Origin: SIG607 sp045646245
Lineage (GTDB): Bacteria; Bacillota; Clostridia; Oscillospirales; Acutalibacteraceae
DNA: 11,499 bases
Reading direction: 5' to 3'
Assembly: GCA_045646245.1 (NCBI GenBank)
Contig: JAZRKJ010000078.1
Location: 1 to 11,499, forward strand
Part shown: positions 1 through 6,782 of the stretch, piece by piece
How the letters are laid out: each line of letters starts with the position of its first letter
Position numbering within the stretch: the stretch's first letter is position 1
Made by a program: the position numbers and the translations under genes
Notes under the pieces: generated by a model
Database searches by the model: none
Told to the model about the DNA's origin: nothing
The model's input: only the letters and a program-made list of their open reading frames with translations

Positions 1-35
1 ATTTGATTTCGTTTTTCTTCACTTTTATTCAGCAT
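1..35 (-). CDS. 5' end of an unidentified leftward gene (partial)
   Basis: An ATG on the minus strand at 33-35 opens a frame reading MLNKSEEKRNQ up to the window edge, with no stop. It is supported by a complete set of upstream signals: a ribosome site AGAGGTG (complement of 42-48) six bases before the ATG, and an extended -10 promoter about 25 bases further upstream. The eleven visible residues are charged and hydrophilic, so no signal peptide or membrane helix starts here. Such a start would suit a cytosolic protein such as a small regulator, but the family cannot be read from so little sequence. The gene is transcribed in the same direction as the flavoprotein pair and is separated from it by two hairpins, so it is probably a separate transcription unit. 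Confidence 0.6.
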   Translation of the reverse strand, partial: MLNKSEEKRNQ

Positions 36-41
36 TTCCTA

Positions 42-88
42 CACCTCTTTACTACTCTAATTATACCATATTTCAACTCCTTTTTCAC
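42..88 (-). promoter_or_regulatory. Extended -10 promoter and ribosome site for the leftward edge gene
   Basis: Read on the minus strand, a perfect TATAAT (complement of 60-65) is preceded directly by TGG, giving the TGn extended -10 form. A weak -35 candidate GTGAAA (complement of 83-88) sits at exactly 17 bases. AGAGGTG follows at 42-48 as the ribosome site, and the ATG is at 33-35. The arrangement is what a SigA-type promoter with a short 5' leader should look like. It lies just downstream of the terminator of the preceding leftward operon. Confidence 0.65.
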
Positions 89-97
89 TATCTTTTG

Positions 98-128
98 CAA
101 AAAAACAAAGCCCCTTTCGGGACTTTGT
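98..128 (-). terminator. Rho-independent terminator of the flavoprotein operon
   Basis: On the minus strand a 10-bp stem (arms 119-128 and 105-114, one G-U wobble) with a GAAA tetraloop is followed by a run of seven Ts (complement of 99-105). Read on the plus strand the wobble becomes a C-A mismatch and there is no T run, so the direction is clearly leftward. It serves the genes ending at 176. Confidence 0.85.
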
Positions 129-138
129 CTACAGTCTG

Positions 139-170
139 AAACCTCCGTTCTTGCGAAAGAGCGGAGGTTT
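139..170. terminator. 14-bp hairpin just after the flavoprotein stop codon
   Basis: Arms 139-152 and 157-170 pair over 14 positions around the four-base loop 153-156. Read on the plus strand the loop is GCGA (GNRA type) and the single non-Watson-Crick pair is a G-U; on the minus strand it is an A-C mismatch. The right-hand side is TTTTACATTT on the plus strand, whereas no T run follows on the minus strand. It could therefore block plus-strand transcripts entering the antisense of the flavoprotein gene, or act as a 3'-end stabiliser placed before the real leftward terminator at 98-128. The structure is clear; its role is inferred. Confidence 0.55.
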
Positions 171-175
171 TACAT

Positions 176-2095
176 TTAACCCTGATTTGTTATTCTAAGA
201 ATATGTTTAATAAAATGGTCGGTTTCGTCATAGGCGGGTTCGCCTTTTTGCGTTTTGGTTATACGGCGGATTATCTTATCTCCTTCAAAAAGTTCAAGGA
301 AGAAACTGTGTAGTTCGGAAAGATTAAGACCGTTGTTTTTATAAATCTTAACAATAGAAGTGCAGGTGTGGGTGAAAACATAGTAATAAAGGAAATTTCT
401 GTCGTTTTGCGCGTGGTAGAGATAATTCGCCTTAAGAGTATTATACATATCCCGCTTAATTTCTTCATCCTTTAAAAGACTGAAAAGAAGAGGTAAATCC
501 TCCTTTGTACCAAGCCGTCCCAAAAGGCAAATTGCAACAACGCTTCTGAACTGATTTGAACGACGGTTGTCGGTAAAGAAAAAGCAGTCTCGGTTTTCGA
601 TTATTTCTCTTATTACGGATAGGGAGCGTCGGTCTTTTAAAAGCCCCAAGGCAATAGCGCAGTTGTATTTATAAAGGGCTGTGTGGGCTTTTTGCATTTC
701 GGTGAAAAGTTTTTCTTTAATTTCTTCTTTGTTTTCGCTTATAAAGCAAGACCCGATTGCTATACCCGGCGCGTCGGTTTTTAGGCTTTCAAAACTTTTT
801 TCAAGGCTGAATTCAACAGGGGTGTAAATTTTGTCTTCCATTTCAAGGTGGGAATACCCTTTATCGGGGGTTCTTCCCAAAGAACGCATTTTGTTAAGGT
901 ACATTCTGTAAGAGTTTTCGTAACCGAAACGGTGTTTGTCTTTTTCTGTAAAGCAATTTCTTTGAGTGACAATATTAAGGTAGTTATTATAATCAATATC
1001 TAAAAAGTCGGTGCTACTTTGTACTGATAAAGCCGCCGCAATACCCACACATTCACCCATACGGAACATATCGCGGTTCATTCGTATTGCGGTTTGTGAA
1101 TAGGTGTCGCAGGAAAGACATCTGCCCGCGGTAACAAGCCCTTTAATGCCTTTTGGAACAATACATCCCATTGGTACGGGGATATTTGCGGTTACGGTGG
1201 CAAGATTGGAAATAACCCACCAATTTTGGAAAAGTTCTTCATCTACAGAACGGTCGTTTCCGTGGCGGTCAAGGTCGGAATACGCCCAGAAAAGCACTTT
1301 TTCGGGAGTTTTTCCTCTTATTATATCGCTATACAGTACGCTGTCTTCGCCTTTAAATGTAAGCCCTTCACGAATGCCCGTATGAAGCGCAACGTTTATA
1401 AATTCGCCCTCATTTAAAAATCTTGAAGCATTTGCGTGGGCGAAAACAGTTTTTTCGGAAAAATCTGACCGGTCGTACTGGTCAATATGTCCCGAATCTT
1501 CGTTGTTGGAATTAAGCCAATTATTCTTAACGTATTGCGTACGCACAGTAAAGGGAACGGCTAATGAATCAACACCTCTGCCCATTCGTTTTTCTACGTC
1601 GCACATTCTTATAAGGTGTCCGTCGCTGGTGGCATCGATTATAATTTTTGCTTTAATATTTATTTCTTTTTCTCCGTCAAAAACACAAAGTCCTACGGCT
1701 TTGTTTTCATTAAAATAAACCCCCGTAGCGCTGTGACGGCAAAGAAGTCTGACACCGCTTTTTTTAATGCGGTCGGTGATATGTATTTGCTTTTGCTCCC
1801 AATGATTGCCGGGGGAGAGAAATACGGTGTCACTAACGCATTTTTGATGTTCTTTTTCGTGCATACCGCCTCTTGCACCGTGGTAATATCCCGTTACGTT
1901 TCCGCAAACGTGCATACCGCCGATATTAGCGCCGATTTCACAAAGTATTACGTCTGCGCCGAAATCACTTGCGCTGCAAGCGGCATAAACTCCCGCCGCT
2001 CCCGCGCCCATACAAAGTACGTCGCAGGAAAGAGTAAATTCGGGAGATACTTCTTCTTTTATAATTTCACCGTTTATAAGTTTTGATATAATCAT
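176..2095 (-). CDS. FAD-dependent oxidoreductase (FAD_oxidored family) with helical C-terminal extension
   Basis: A 639-residue cytosolic flavoprotein with no signal peptide. After a 24-residue lead, the dinucleotide-binding loop GAGAAG spans residues 30-35, and a ribose-binding acid E53 ends the second strand. GGMHVCG (59-65) follows, as is usual near the FAD in this family. IDATSDG (153-159) and the late Rossmann segment GLVTAGRCLSCD (about 319-330) are the other family hallmarks. Residues about 430-639 are outside the oxidoreductase core; within them 472-545 look like two HEAT-like helical pairs. Members of the family oxidise varied, mostly unidentified substrates and are common in carbohydrate-use loci. 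The start is fixed by a GGAGGG ribosome site and by overlap (ATGA) with the upstream gene's stop, implying translational coupling. The substrate is unknown. The flavoprotein fold is very secure; the extension's function is open. Confidence 0.88.
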   Translation of the reverse strand: MIISKLINGEIIKEEVSPEFTLSCDVLCMGAGAAGVYAACSASDFGADVILCEIGANIGGMHVCGNVTGYYHGARGGMHEKEHQKCVSDTVFLSPGNHWEQKQIHITDRIKKSGVRLLCRHSATGVYFNENKAVGLCVFDGEKEINIKAKIIIDATSDGHLIRMCDVEKRMGRGVDSLAVPFTVRTQYVKNNWLNSNNEDSGHIDQYDRSDFSEKTVFAHANASRFLNEGEFINVALHTGIREGLTFKGEDSVLYSDIIRGKTPEKVLFWAYSDLDRHGNDRSVDEELFQNWWVISNLATVTANIPVPMGCIVPKGIKGLVTAGRCLSCDTYSQTAIRMNRDMFRMGECVGIAAALSVQSSTDFLDIDYNNYLNIVTQRNCFTEKDKHRFGYENSYRMYLNKMRSLGRTPDKGYSHLEMEDKIYTPVEFSLEKSFESLKTDAPGIAIGSCFISENKEEIKEKLFTEMQKAHTALYKYNCAIALGLLKDRRSLSVIREIIENRDCFFFTDNRRSNQFRSVVAICLLGRLGTKEDLPLLFSLLKDEEIKRDMYNTLKANYLYHAQNDRNFLYYYVFTHTCTSIVKIYKNNGLNLSELHSFFLELFEGDKIIRRITKTQKGEPAYDETDHFIKHILRITNQG

Positions 2096-2823
2096 TTTGC
2101 ACCCTCCGAAATACCTGCCTCAAGGGCTTCTACGGGGTTTGAAAACTTTTCGTCACATAAGGTTTTGCCGTCGTATTCTGTGGAAAATACAGGCGCCATG
2201 TAAATTATTTTTGCATTGATATTAAGGTTACGCCATTTTTGGTATATGTTAAGCTTGACTTCGTTTTCGTCTGAAGCTGAAACGGGTATATGTAGCGCGT
2301 ACCGTTTTTCGTAAAAAGCAGGCTCGATATACGCTCCGCTAAAGGTATAAATAAGTTTTTCGCTGACTTCTTTAATATCGTCGGTGGTAAAAAGCAAGGT
2401 GAAAAATTTATTGTTACCCTTATTTAAAGTATTTAAAACCGATTTTGCGTAAATGAAGGAAAGGCCTTCGTTGGTATGTACCGTTACTTTGTAAATACCG
2501 TTTTCCTTTTTGGTTTTAATAACTCGGCATTTAAGAAGTATTTCGGCTTTTTCTTCAAGGAGAAACTTACAAAAACCGCATTCAAAACCGTTGATGTTTT
2601 GAAAATCACCTTGTATCAGATTAAGGCTACTAAAAATATCAAGCAATTTTTTTCCTTCTTCGGTAGAAGGAAAATAAGGCGAATACTTATAACTTCTTAA
2701 AGGCAGATAAAAACGGTTGTCACAGATTTGATTTTCTTCACAGATTATAACGTTTTTCTTTTTCAGGGCAAAACCTACCGAAAAATAACTGCAACCGATT
2801 ATAAGGGTGTCGTAAATTTTCAT
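2092..2823 (-). CDS. Small degenerate flavoprotein-like partner of the FAD oxidoreductase
   Basis: A 243-residue protein. It begins with a beta strand (YDTLIIG) like a Rossmann N-terminus, but the usual GxGxxG is changed to GCSYFS (residues 10-15). A second strand, VIICEE, still ends in acidic residues (29-30). A central stretch (AEILLKCRVIKT, then an EGLSFIYAKSVLNTL-like strand) resembles the substrate-side strands of FAD oxidoreductases. The protein is much shorter than usual and lacks the C-terminal FAD-contacting motif. I chose the ATG at 2821-2823 because AAAAGGAAAC lies at proper distance in front of it; an in-frame ATG nine codons upstream has no such site. Its last codon overlaps the next gene's start by four bases, so the two proteins are probably made together and may form a complex. 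It may be a non-catalytic or substrate-handling subunit; no precise family is recognised. Confidence 0.75.
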   Translation of the reverse strand: MKIYDTLIIGCSYFSVGFALKKKNVIICEENQICDNRFYLPLRSYKYSPYFPSTEEGKKLLDIFSSLNLIQGDFQNINGFECGFCKFLLEEKAEILLKCRVIKTKKENGIYKVTVHTNEGLSFIYAKSVLNTLNKGNNKFFTLLFTTDDIKEVSEKLIYTFSGAYIEPAFYEKRYALHIPVSASDENEVKLNIYQKWRNLNINAKIIYMAPVFSTEYDGKTLCDEKFSNPVEALEAGISEGAK

Positions 2824-2940
2824 AATTCTGTTTCCTTTTGTAAAAATCAAATATTTATATTGATATTATAAACCAAATGTGCTTTAATTGTATTGTAAAA
2901 GATAAATAACAATATGTAAAAAGTAAAGAAAGGTGAGCGG
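2824..2940. promoter_or_regulatory. Divergent control region between flavoprotein pair and AraC gene
   Basis: This 117-base AT-rich spacer holds the outward signals of both units. Leftward, a perfect -10 TATAAT (complement of 2865-2870) has no recognisable -35 hexamer at 17 bases. At and beyond that position lies an inverted repeat, TATTGT (2891-2896) and ACAATA (2909-2914), plus a further direct ATTGT copy at 2887-2891. A -10 without a -35 and with repeats at the -35 position is typical of promoters that need an AraC-type activator. No convincing rightward SigA promoter stands out for the AraC gene itself. Its ribosome site is AGGTGAG at 2931-2937. The repeat is short and the region AT-rich, so the operator role is an inference. 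Confidence 0.45.
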
Positions 2941-3789
2941 ATGAAAATAAGTGAAATTTCTCCCGTTGTTTACGGGATGAACCTTTTTAAGTATAGCCCC
3001 AAAGCGACATACAGAAATATTTTATCGGAAAAAAGTCAATACCTTTACCGTTTTGTTTTTGTGACTAAAGGCTCTCTTTCGTTTTTTATTGATGAAAAAG
3101 AATATTTTTGCAAGGCGGGGGACCTTGTGTTTTTAACGCCGGGGCAAAAATACCGTCTTGGTATAAACGGAGACGGGTTTTCTTTGTTGGATGTATATTT
3201 TGATTTTACGGAACAAGACGGCGTAAATGACACAAGGTGTGTTTTTATAAATGATTTTTCAAAAGATTTATGCCACAAAAAAATAAATTTTGAAGATGCG
3301 GAAATTTTTAATGACAGCAAAGTGTTTTCCTTTGTTTCAGAAGAAATATTTAAACGTTTGAGTTTTATAAACAAATCCGACCCTCTTTACGGCTTTTATT
3401 ATAAAAGCGCAATTTCTTATCTTGTTTCTGAAATTTTACAAAAAAGCAGTAACGCGGAAAAAGCGGGAAGAGGGGAAGAAATACTCGAATATATAAATCT
3501 TCACCCCGAAAGTGACCTTTCGGCGGAAGCTCTTTCCCAAAAATTTTCTTACCATAAAAACTATATAAACAGTCTTGTTAAGAAGGCTGTGGGAATCTCT
3601 CTTTCTTCTTATATAAAAACTGTTAAAATCCGCTACGCTAAAACACTTTTGCTTGAAGGGGAAATGAACCTTTGTGAAGTTGCGAGCCTTTTGGGTTATT
3701 ATGATTACAGCCACTTTTATAAAGCCTTTACTTCGGTTGCGGGAGAAACCCCCACAGAATACATACAGAATAAAATTATTTCTCTATAA
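2941..3789 (+). CDS. AraC-family transcriptional regulator with cupin-like sensor domain
   Basis: A 282-residue cytosolic DNA-binding protein of normal family length. Residues about 35-80 form the cupin-like ligand pocket, with the typical turn 'CKAGDLVFLTPGQKYRL'. Residues about 180-280 form the two helix-turn-helix units: the first near 193-216 (LSAEALSQKF...), the second near 243-275 (CEVASLLGYYDYSHFYKAF), ending in the family signature GETPTEY. Proteins of this design usually bind a small sugar-like or acid ligand and activate a neighbouring catabolic operon. Here the gene is divergent from the flavoprotein pair and lies directly before the PHP-larA unit in the same direction, so both are plausible targets. 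The start follows an AGGTGAG ribosome site. The ligand cannot be read from the sequence. Family assignment is very firm. Confidence 0.92.
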   Translation: MKISEISPVVYGMNLFKYSPKATYRNILSEKSQYLYRFVFVTKGSLSFFIDEKEYFCKAGDLVFLTPGQKYRLGINGDGFSLLDVYFDFTEQDGVNDTRCVFINDFSKDLCHKKINFEDAEIFNDSKVFSFVSEEIFKRLSFINKSDPLYGFYYKSAISYLVSEILQKSSNAEKAGRGEEILEYINLHPESDLSAEALSQKFSYHKNYINSLVKKAVGISLSSYIKTVKIRYAKTLLLEGEMNLCEVASLLGYYDYSHFYKAFTSVAGETPTEYIQNKIISL

Positions 3790-3790
3790 G

Positions 3791-3821
3791 TATTGTAGTA
3801 TTGCAATAAATGTGATAAAAT
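3791..3821 (+). promoter_or_regulatory. Candidate promoter and palindrome before the PHP-larA operon
   Basis: TTGTAG at 3793-3798 and TAAAAT at 3816-3821 are separated by 17 bases. The -10 has an upstream TGA, fitting the extended TGn form. A perfect 10-base palindrome TATTGCAATA (3799-3808) lies between the two boxes, and a partial copy, TATTGTAG, begins at 3791. The same TATTGT word forms the inverted repeat at 2891-2914, so the AraC protein may bind both places. The -35 is poor, again as expected for an activated or repressed promoter. The distance from -10 to the ATG is about 37 bases. Confidence 0.45.
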
Positions 3822-3858
3822 ACAAAATGTTAAGTATTAAACGAAAAAAGGTGTTTTT

Positions 3859-4731
3859 ATGTTTATTGACATTAAAGGTGATAAGCGTTATAAGGTAGGG
3901 CTTCATATACATACTACCATTTCCGATGGGCACGTTTCACCGCAAGAATCTGCGAGAATTTATGAGGCGGCGGGTTTTGACGCTATTGCAATTACCGACC
4001 ATTGGTGTTACCACGGCGAGGACGAAATAGAAGGGCTTAAAATTATTTCCGGCTGTGAATACAATATGGGCGCAAGTGATACAAGCGTTGACGTAATGCA
4101 TATTGTTGGCGTTGGTATGAAGGAAGCACCAAACCTTTCTAATAAGGACAGCAGACAGCATATTATTGACGGCATAAGAGAAAAAGGCGGCATAGCTATT
4201 CTGGCTCACCCTGCCTGGTCTCTTAACACTCCCGAAGAAGCAATGGCGCTTAACGGCTTTTCGGCGGTTGAAATTTATAATACGGTTTCTACCGTTAATC
4301 AAAGCAGTCGACCATATTCCGGCTATTTTGTTGATTTACTCTCCAATAAAGGAGTTATTTTACCTCTTGTTGCAACCGACGACGTACATTATTATAACGG
4401 CGAAGACGAAACCAAATCCTTTATATGCGTAAAGGCTGAAAGCGATTCACAGGAAGATTTATTGGCGGCAATTGAAAGAGAGGATTTTTACGCAAGTCAG
4501 GGTCCACAGCTTTTTGTAAAAAGAGAAGGGAACAAAATTATTGCCGACTGCAGTGAATGTATTATGATAGACTTTTTATCAAACGCCGCTTGGTGTCCCG
4601 ATAAAATTTACCGCGGCGAGAACCTTACCCACGCCGAATATACAATTAAATCCTTTGATAAATGGGTGCGTGTAGAGGTACACGACAAAGACGGTAATTA
4701 CGCTTGGAGTAATATAATTAAGTTTTACTGA
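3859..4731 (+). CDS. PHP-domain metal-dependent phosphoesterase-like protein
   Basis: A 290-residue cytosolic protein of the PHP superfamily, metal-dependent hydrolases related to histidinol phosphatase and the polymerase PHP domain. The metal ligands can be followed in order: H16 and H18 (LHIHTT), D23, D47-H48 (ITDHW), E67 (GCEYN), H81 (VMHIVG), H117 (LAHPAW), E138 (VEIYN), and D174/H177 (TDDVHYY). All motifs of an active trinuclear-type site are present, so hydrolysis of a phosphate ester or a related bond is likely; the substrate is not known. Residues after about 205 form a beta-rich C-terminal domain, as in the CehA/McbA-like subgroup. The gene is followed after eight bases by the larA-like gene, whose ribosome site GAGG overlaps this stop codon. 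The two are surely one transcript. The start has AAAAAAGGTG in front. Confidence 0.88.
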   Translation: MFIDIKGDKRYKVGLHIHTTISDGHVSPQESARIYEAAGFDAIAITDHWCYHGEDEIEGLKIISGCEYNMGASDTSVDVMHIVGVGMKEAPNLSNKDSRQHIIDGIREKGGIAILAHPAWSLNTPEEAMALNGFSAVEIYNTVSTVNQSSRPYSGYFVDLLSNKGVILPLVATDDVHYYNGEDETKSFICVKAESDSQEDLLAAIEREDFYASQGPQLFVKREGNKIIADCSECIMIDFLSNAAWCPDKIYRGENLTHAEYTIKSFDKWVRVEVHDKDGNYAWSNIIKFY

Positions 4732-4739
4732 GGTTTTTT

Positions 4740-6011
4740 ATGAAAAATGTTTTATTTCCTTATGGTAAAAAAGAACTACGCTACTGCTTTGGTGATGAAC
4801 TAAAAGGAGTTCTTGTTTCTTCTATAAATGAATACGTTCCTGAATCCGGAGAAGCTGAGCTTGTAAAAAAGGCAATGGCAAACCCTGTGGGCAGCGAACC
4901 GCTCTGCCTGCTTGCGAAGAATAAAAAGAACATTGTAATTATTGCAAGCGACCATACACGTCCCGTTCCAAGTAAAGTAATTATTCCGCCAATGTTAAGC
5001 GAAATAAGAAGCGTAAACAAGGATGCAAAAATCACAATTTTAATTGCTACCGGTTGTCACAGAGGTACCACAAAGGACGAGCTTATTGCAAAATTTGGCG
5101 AGGAAATTGTTAACAGCGAAAATATTTATATTCACGACTGCCTTGATAACGATATGCTTGTTAATATCGGCACACTCCCTTCCGGCGGTGCTTGTGAAAT
5201 AAATAAAATTGCCTATGAAGCCGACCTGCTTATTGCCGAGGGCTTTATTGAGCCTCACTTTTTCGCAGGCTTTTCGGGCGGCAGAAAAAGTGTTCTCCCG
5301 GGTATTGCAGGCAGAATTACGGTGCTTAGTAATCACTGTAGCGAATTTATAGCAAATCCAAATGCCAGAACGGGTAATCTTGAAAATAATCCCATACATA
5401 ACGATATGCTGTGGGCGGCAAAAAAGGCAAAGCTAACCTATGTTGTAAACGTTGTTCTTAATGAGGATAAAAAGGTTATTTATGCCGTTGCGGGTGACGT
5501 TGAAGCGGCGCATAAAAAGGGAACCGACTTTTTATCGTCTCTTTGCGCTGTAGATGCTATTCCTTCGGAAGTGGTAATCTCTACAAACGGCGGCTACCCC
5601 TTAGACCAGAATATTTATCAAGCCGTGAAGGGTATGACCGCGGCAGAGGCTACCGTAAAGGAGGGCGGCGTTATAATTATGCTTGCCGCATCTGACGACG
5701 GAACCGGCGGCGACCATTTTTATCATCAGCTTGCCGATGAAGAAGATATAAATAAAACTATGGCGCTTTTCTTGAGCCGTGAAAGAAATGAAACGGTGCC
5801 GGATCAATGGCAGTCTCAGATTCTTATAAGAATTTTGATGAAGTCCAGTGTTATTTATATATCCGAAATGCCCGACGATATAATAGAAAAAATGCATATG
5901 ATTCCCGCTCATTCCATTGAAGAAGCAATAAATAAAGCAAAAAAGCTTTTAGGCAAAGAAGATATTAAAATAACCGCTATTCCCGACGGAATATCGGTAA
6001 TGGTGAGGTAA
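4740..6011 (+). CDS. larA: LarA-type nickel-pincer racemase/epimerase
   Basis: A 423-residue cytosolic enzyme of the lactate racemase family (LarA is about 424). These enzymes use a nickel-pincer nucleotide to racemise or epimerise 2-hydroxy acids by hydride transfer. Every residue known as important in Lactiplantibacillus LarA is here, one position lower: D71 and R74 (SDHTRP), H107 (TGCHRG), H173 (EPHFFAGFSGG), K183 (GGRKS, the covalent cofactor lysine), H199 (SNHCSE), Q294 and K297 (YQAVKGM), and W357 (DQWQSQ). It should therefore be active if the cell makes the cofactor. The maturation genes larB, larC and larE are not in the window. The substrate is uncertain, because relatives act on lactate, malate, 2-hydroxyglutarate, phenyllactate or gluconate-like acids; D/L specificity cannot be read here. 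It is coupled to the PHP gene upstream and the lipoprotein downstream. Confidence 0.9.
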   Translation: MKNVLFPYGKKELRYCFGDELKGVLVSSINEYVPESGEAELVKKAMANPVGSEPLCLLAKNKKNIVIIASDHTRPVPSKVIIPPMLSEIRSVNKDAKITILIATGCHRGTTKDELIAKFGEEIVNSENIYIHDCLDNDMLVNIGTLPSGGACEINKIAYEADLLIAEGFIEPHFFAGFSGGRKSVLPGIAGRITVLSNHCSEFIANPNARTGNLENNPIHNDMLWAAKKAKLTYVVNVVLNEDKKVIYAVAGDVEAAHKKGTDFLSSLCAVDAIPSEVVISTNGGYPLDQNIYQAVKGMTAAEATVKEGGVIIMLAASDDGTGGDHFYHQLADEEDINKTMALFLSRERNETVPDQWQSQILIRILMKSSVIYISEMPDDIIEKMHMIPAHSIEEAINKAKKLLGKEDIKITAIPDGISVMVR

Positions 6012-6016
6012 TTATT

Positions 6017-6682
6017 ATGAAAAAAATTATAGCTATAATTTGTGTAACGGTTTTAACTTTAACTCTCAGCGGCTGCAGTTTTGTGGCTTTACCCCATAAA
6101 AACTATCAGGATAATGACGGTATATCGGCAAAACCCGATGTTTCTCCCAACGAAAGCCAAGGTGGAGATACCTTCGATTATGCTTCGGTAACCGTTGAAC
6201 TTAATATGGGCTTTAATGAAGATACTTATGAAGAAACGGGTACTATTGTTGCTAAAGATAAAGACGGCAACACAATATGGGTACACGACGGCGGAGCGTA
6301 TCCTGCAGCGCAACTTGAGAGCTATGATGAAATAGGTAAACGCGGCGCTTACTATTATTACAGCGAAGGCGGTACTGTTGTTGCACTGCACCTTGACACA
6401 GGAAAGGTTGCTTGGAAAAACAGTGATTTTGACGGTTTGGGCGTAAGATACGTTTTCGGTGAAGATGCAATTTACCTTTGCGGATTTTTCGGTCCCGACT
6501 TTTTCGCCGTTTCTTACGAAGGCAATACCTTAAAGAGAATAGAGGAAATAGACGACGATTATTGGTATACTTCTAAATTGGAAGATAAAGGGGATAAAAT
6601 TGCCGTTCACTTTGACCAGAGCGAAGATGGAAACGGCGGTGTTTTCTACGTTGATAAGAAAACTTATAAGGTGACTAAATAA
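6017..6682 (+). CDS. Lipoprotein with PQQ-like beta-propeller repeats
   Basis: A 221-residue exported lipoprotein. The N-terminus MKKIIAIICVTVLTLTLSGC is a type II signal peptide with lipobox LSGC, so C20 would be lipidated and the protein held on the outer face of the membrane. A low-complexity linker (about 25-52) follows. The rest has at least three PQQ-like strand pairs: GTIVAKDKDGNTIWV (about 75-89), GTVVALHLDTGKVAWK (119-134) and a weaker one near 163-175. That is too few for a closed propeller, so it is probably a half propeller or binds a partner. It is five bases behind larA, with ribosome site GGTGAGG over the larA stop, and ends just before a strong terminator, making it the last gene of the operon. 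A binding or sensing role at the surface is possible but unproven. Confidence 0.8.
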   Translation: MKKIIAIICVTVLTLTLSGCSFVALPHKNYQDNDGISAKPDVSPNESQGGDTFDYASVTVELNMGFNEDTYEETGTIVAKDKDGNTIWVHDGGAYPAAQLESYDEIGKRGAYYYYSEGGTVVALHLDTGKVAWKNSDFDGLGVRYVFGEDAIYLCGFFGPDFFAVSYEGNTLKRIEEIDDDYWYTSKLEDKGDKIAVHFDQSEDGNGGVFYVDKKTYKVTK

Positions 6683-6686
6683 CGTT

Positions 6687-6717
6687 AAAAACCGAGAGTT
6701 TTCGCTCTCGGTTTTTT
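6687..6717 (+). terminator. Rho-independent terminator of the PHP-larA-lipoprotein operon
   Basis: A perfect 7-bp GC-rich stem, CCGAGAG (6692-6698) with CTCTCGG (6705-6711), closes on a TTTTCG loop and is followed by six Ts. Five As before the stem pair with these Ts and could give weak reverse termination. It begins four bases after the lipoprotein stop codon. Confidence 0.93.
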
Positions 6718-6732
6718 GTTACCAATTAGTAA

Positions 6733-6761
6733 TTGAACTTTTTAGCGTTTGTTGGTATAAT
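6733..6761 (+). promoter_or_regulatory. SigA-type promoter for the greA operon
   Basis: TTGAAC (6733-6738) and a perfect TATAAT (6756-6761) are separated by exactly 17 bases. The ribosome site AGAGGGAAG (6772-6780) sits just before the ATG at 6783, so the leader is very short. This is the best promoter in the window and lies right after a strong terminator. It should drive greA, the transglycosylase and the SGNH gene constitutively. Confidence 0.88.
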
Positions 6762-6782
6762 AATGACGAAAAGAGGGAAGTT

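Noticed and set aside
1616..2086. A 156-codon rightward frame antisense to the FAD oxidoreductase
   Set aside because: The opposite strand codes a well-recognised flavoprotein with its key motifs here; the frame has no ribosome site and no recognisable family.
2824..2850. A start nine codons upstream for the small flavoprotein-like protein
   Set aside because: The Rossmann strand begins at MKIYDTLIIG, and AAAAGGAAAC fits that ATG; the longer form would place the ribosome site inside the gene.
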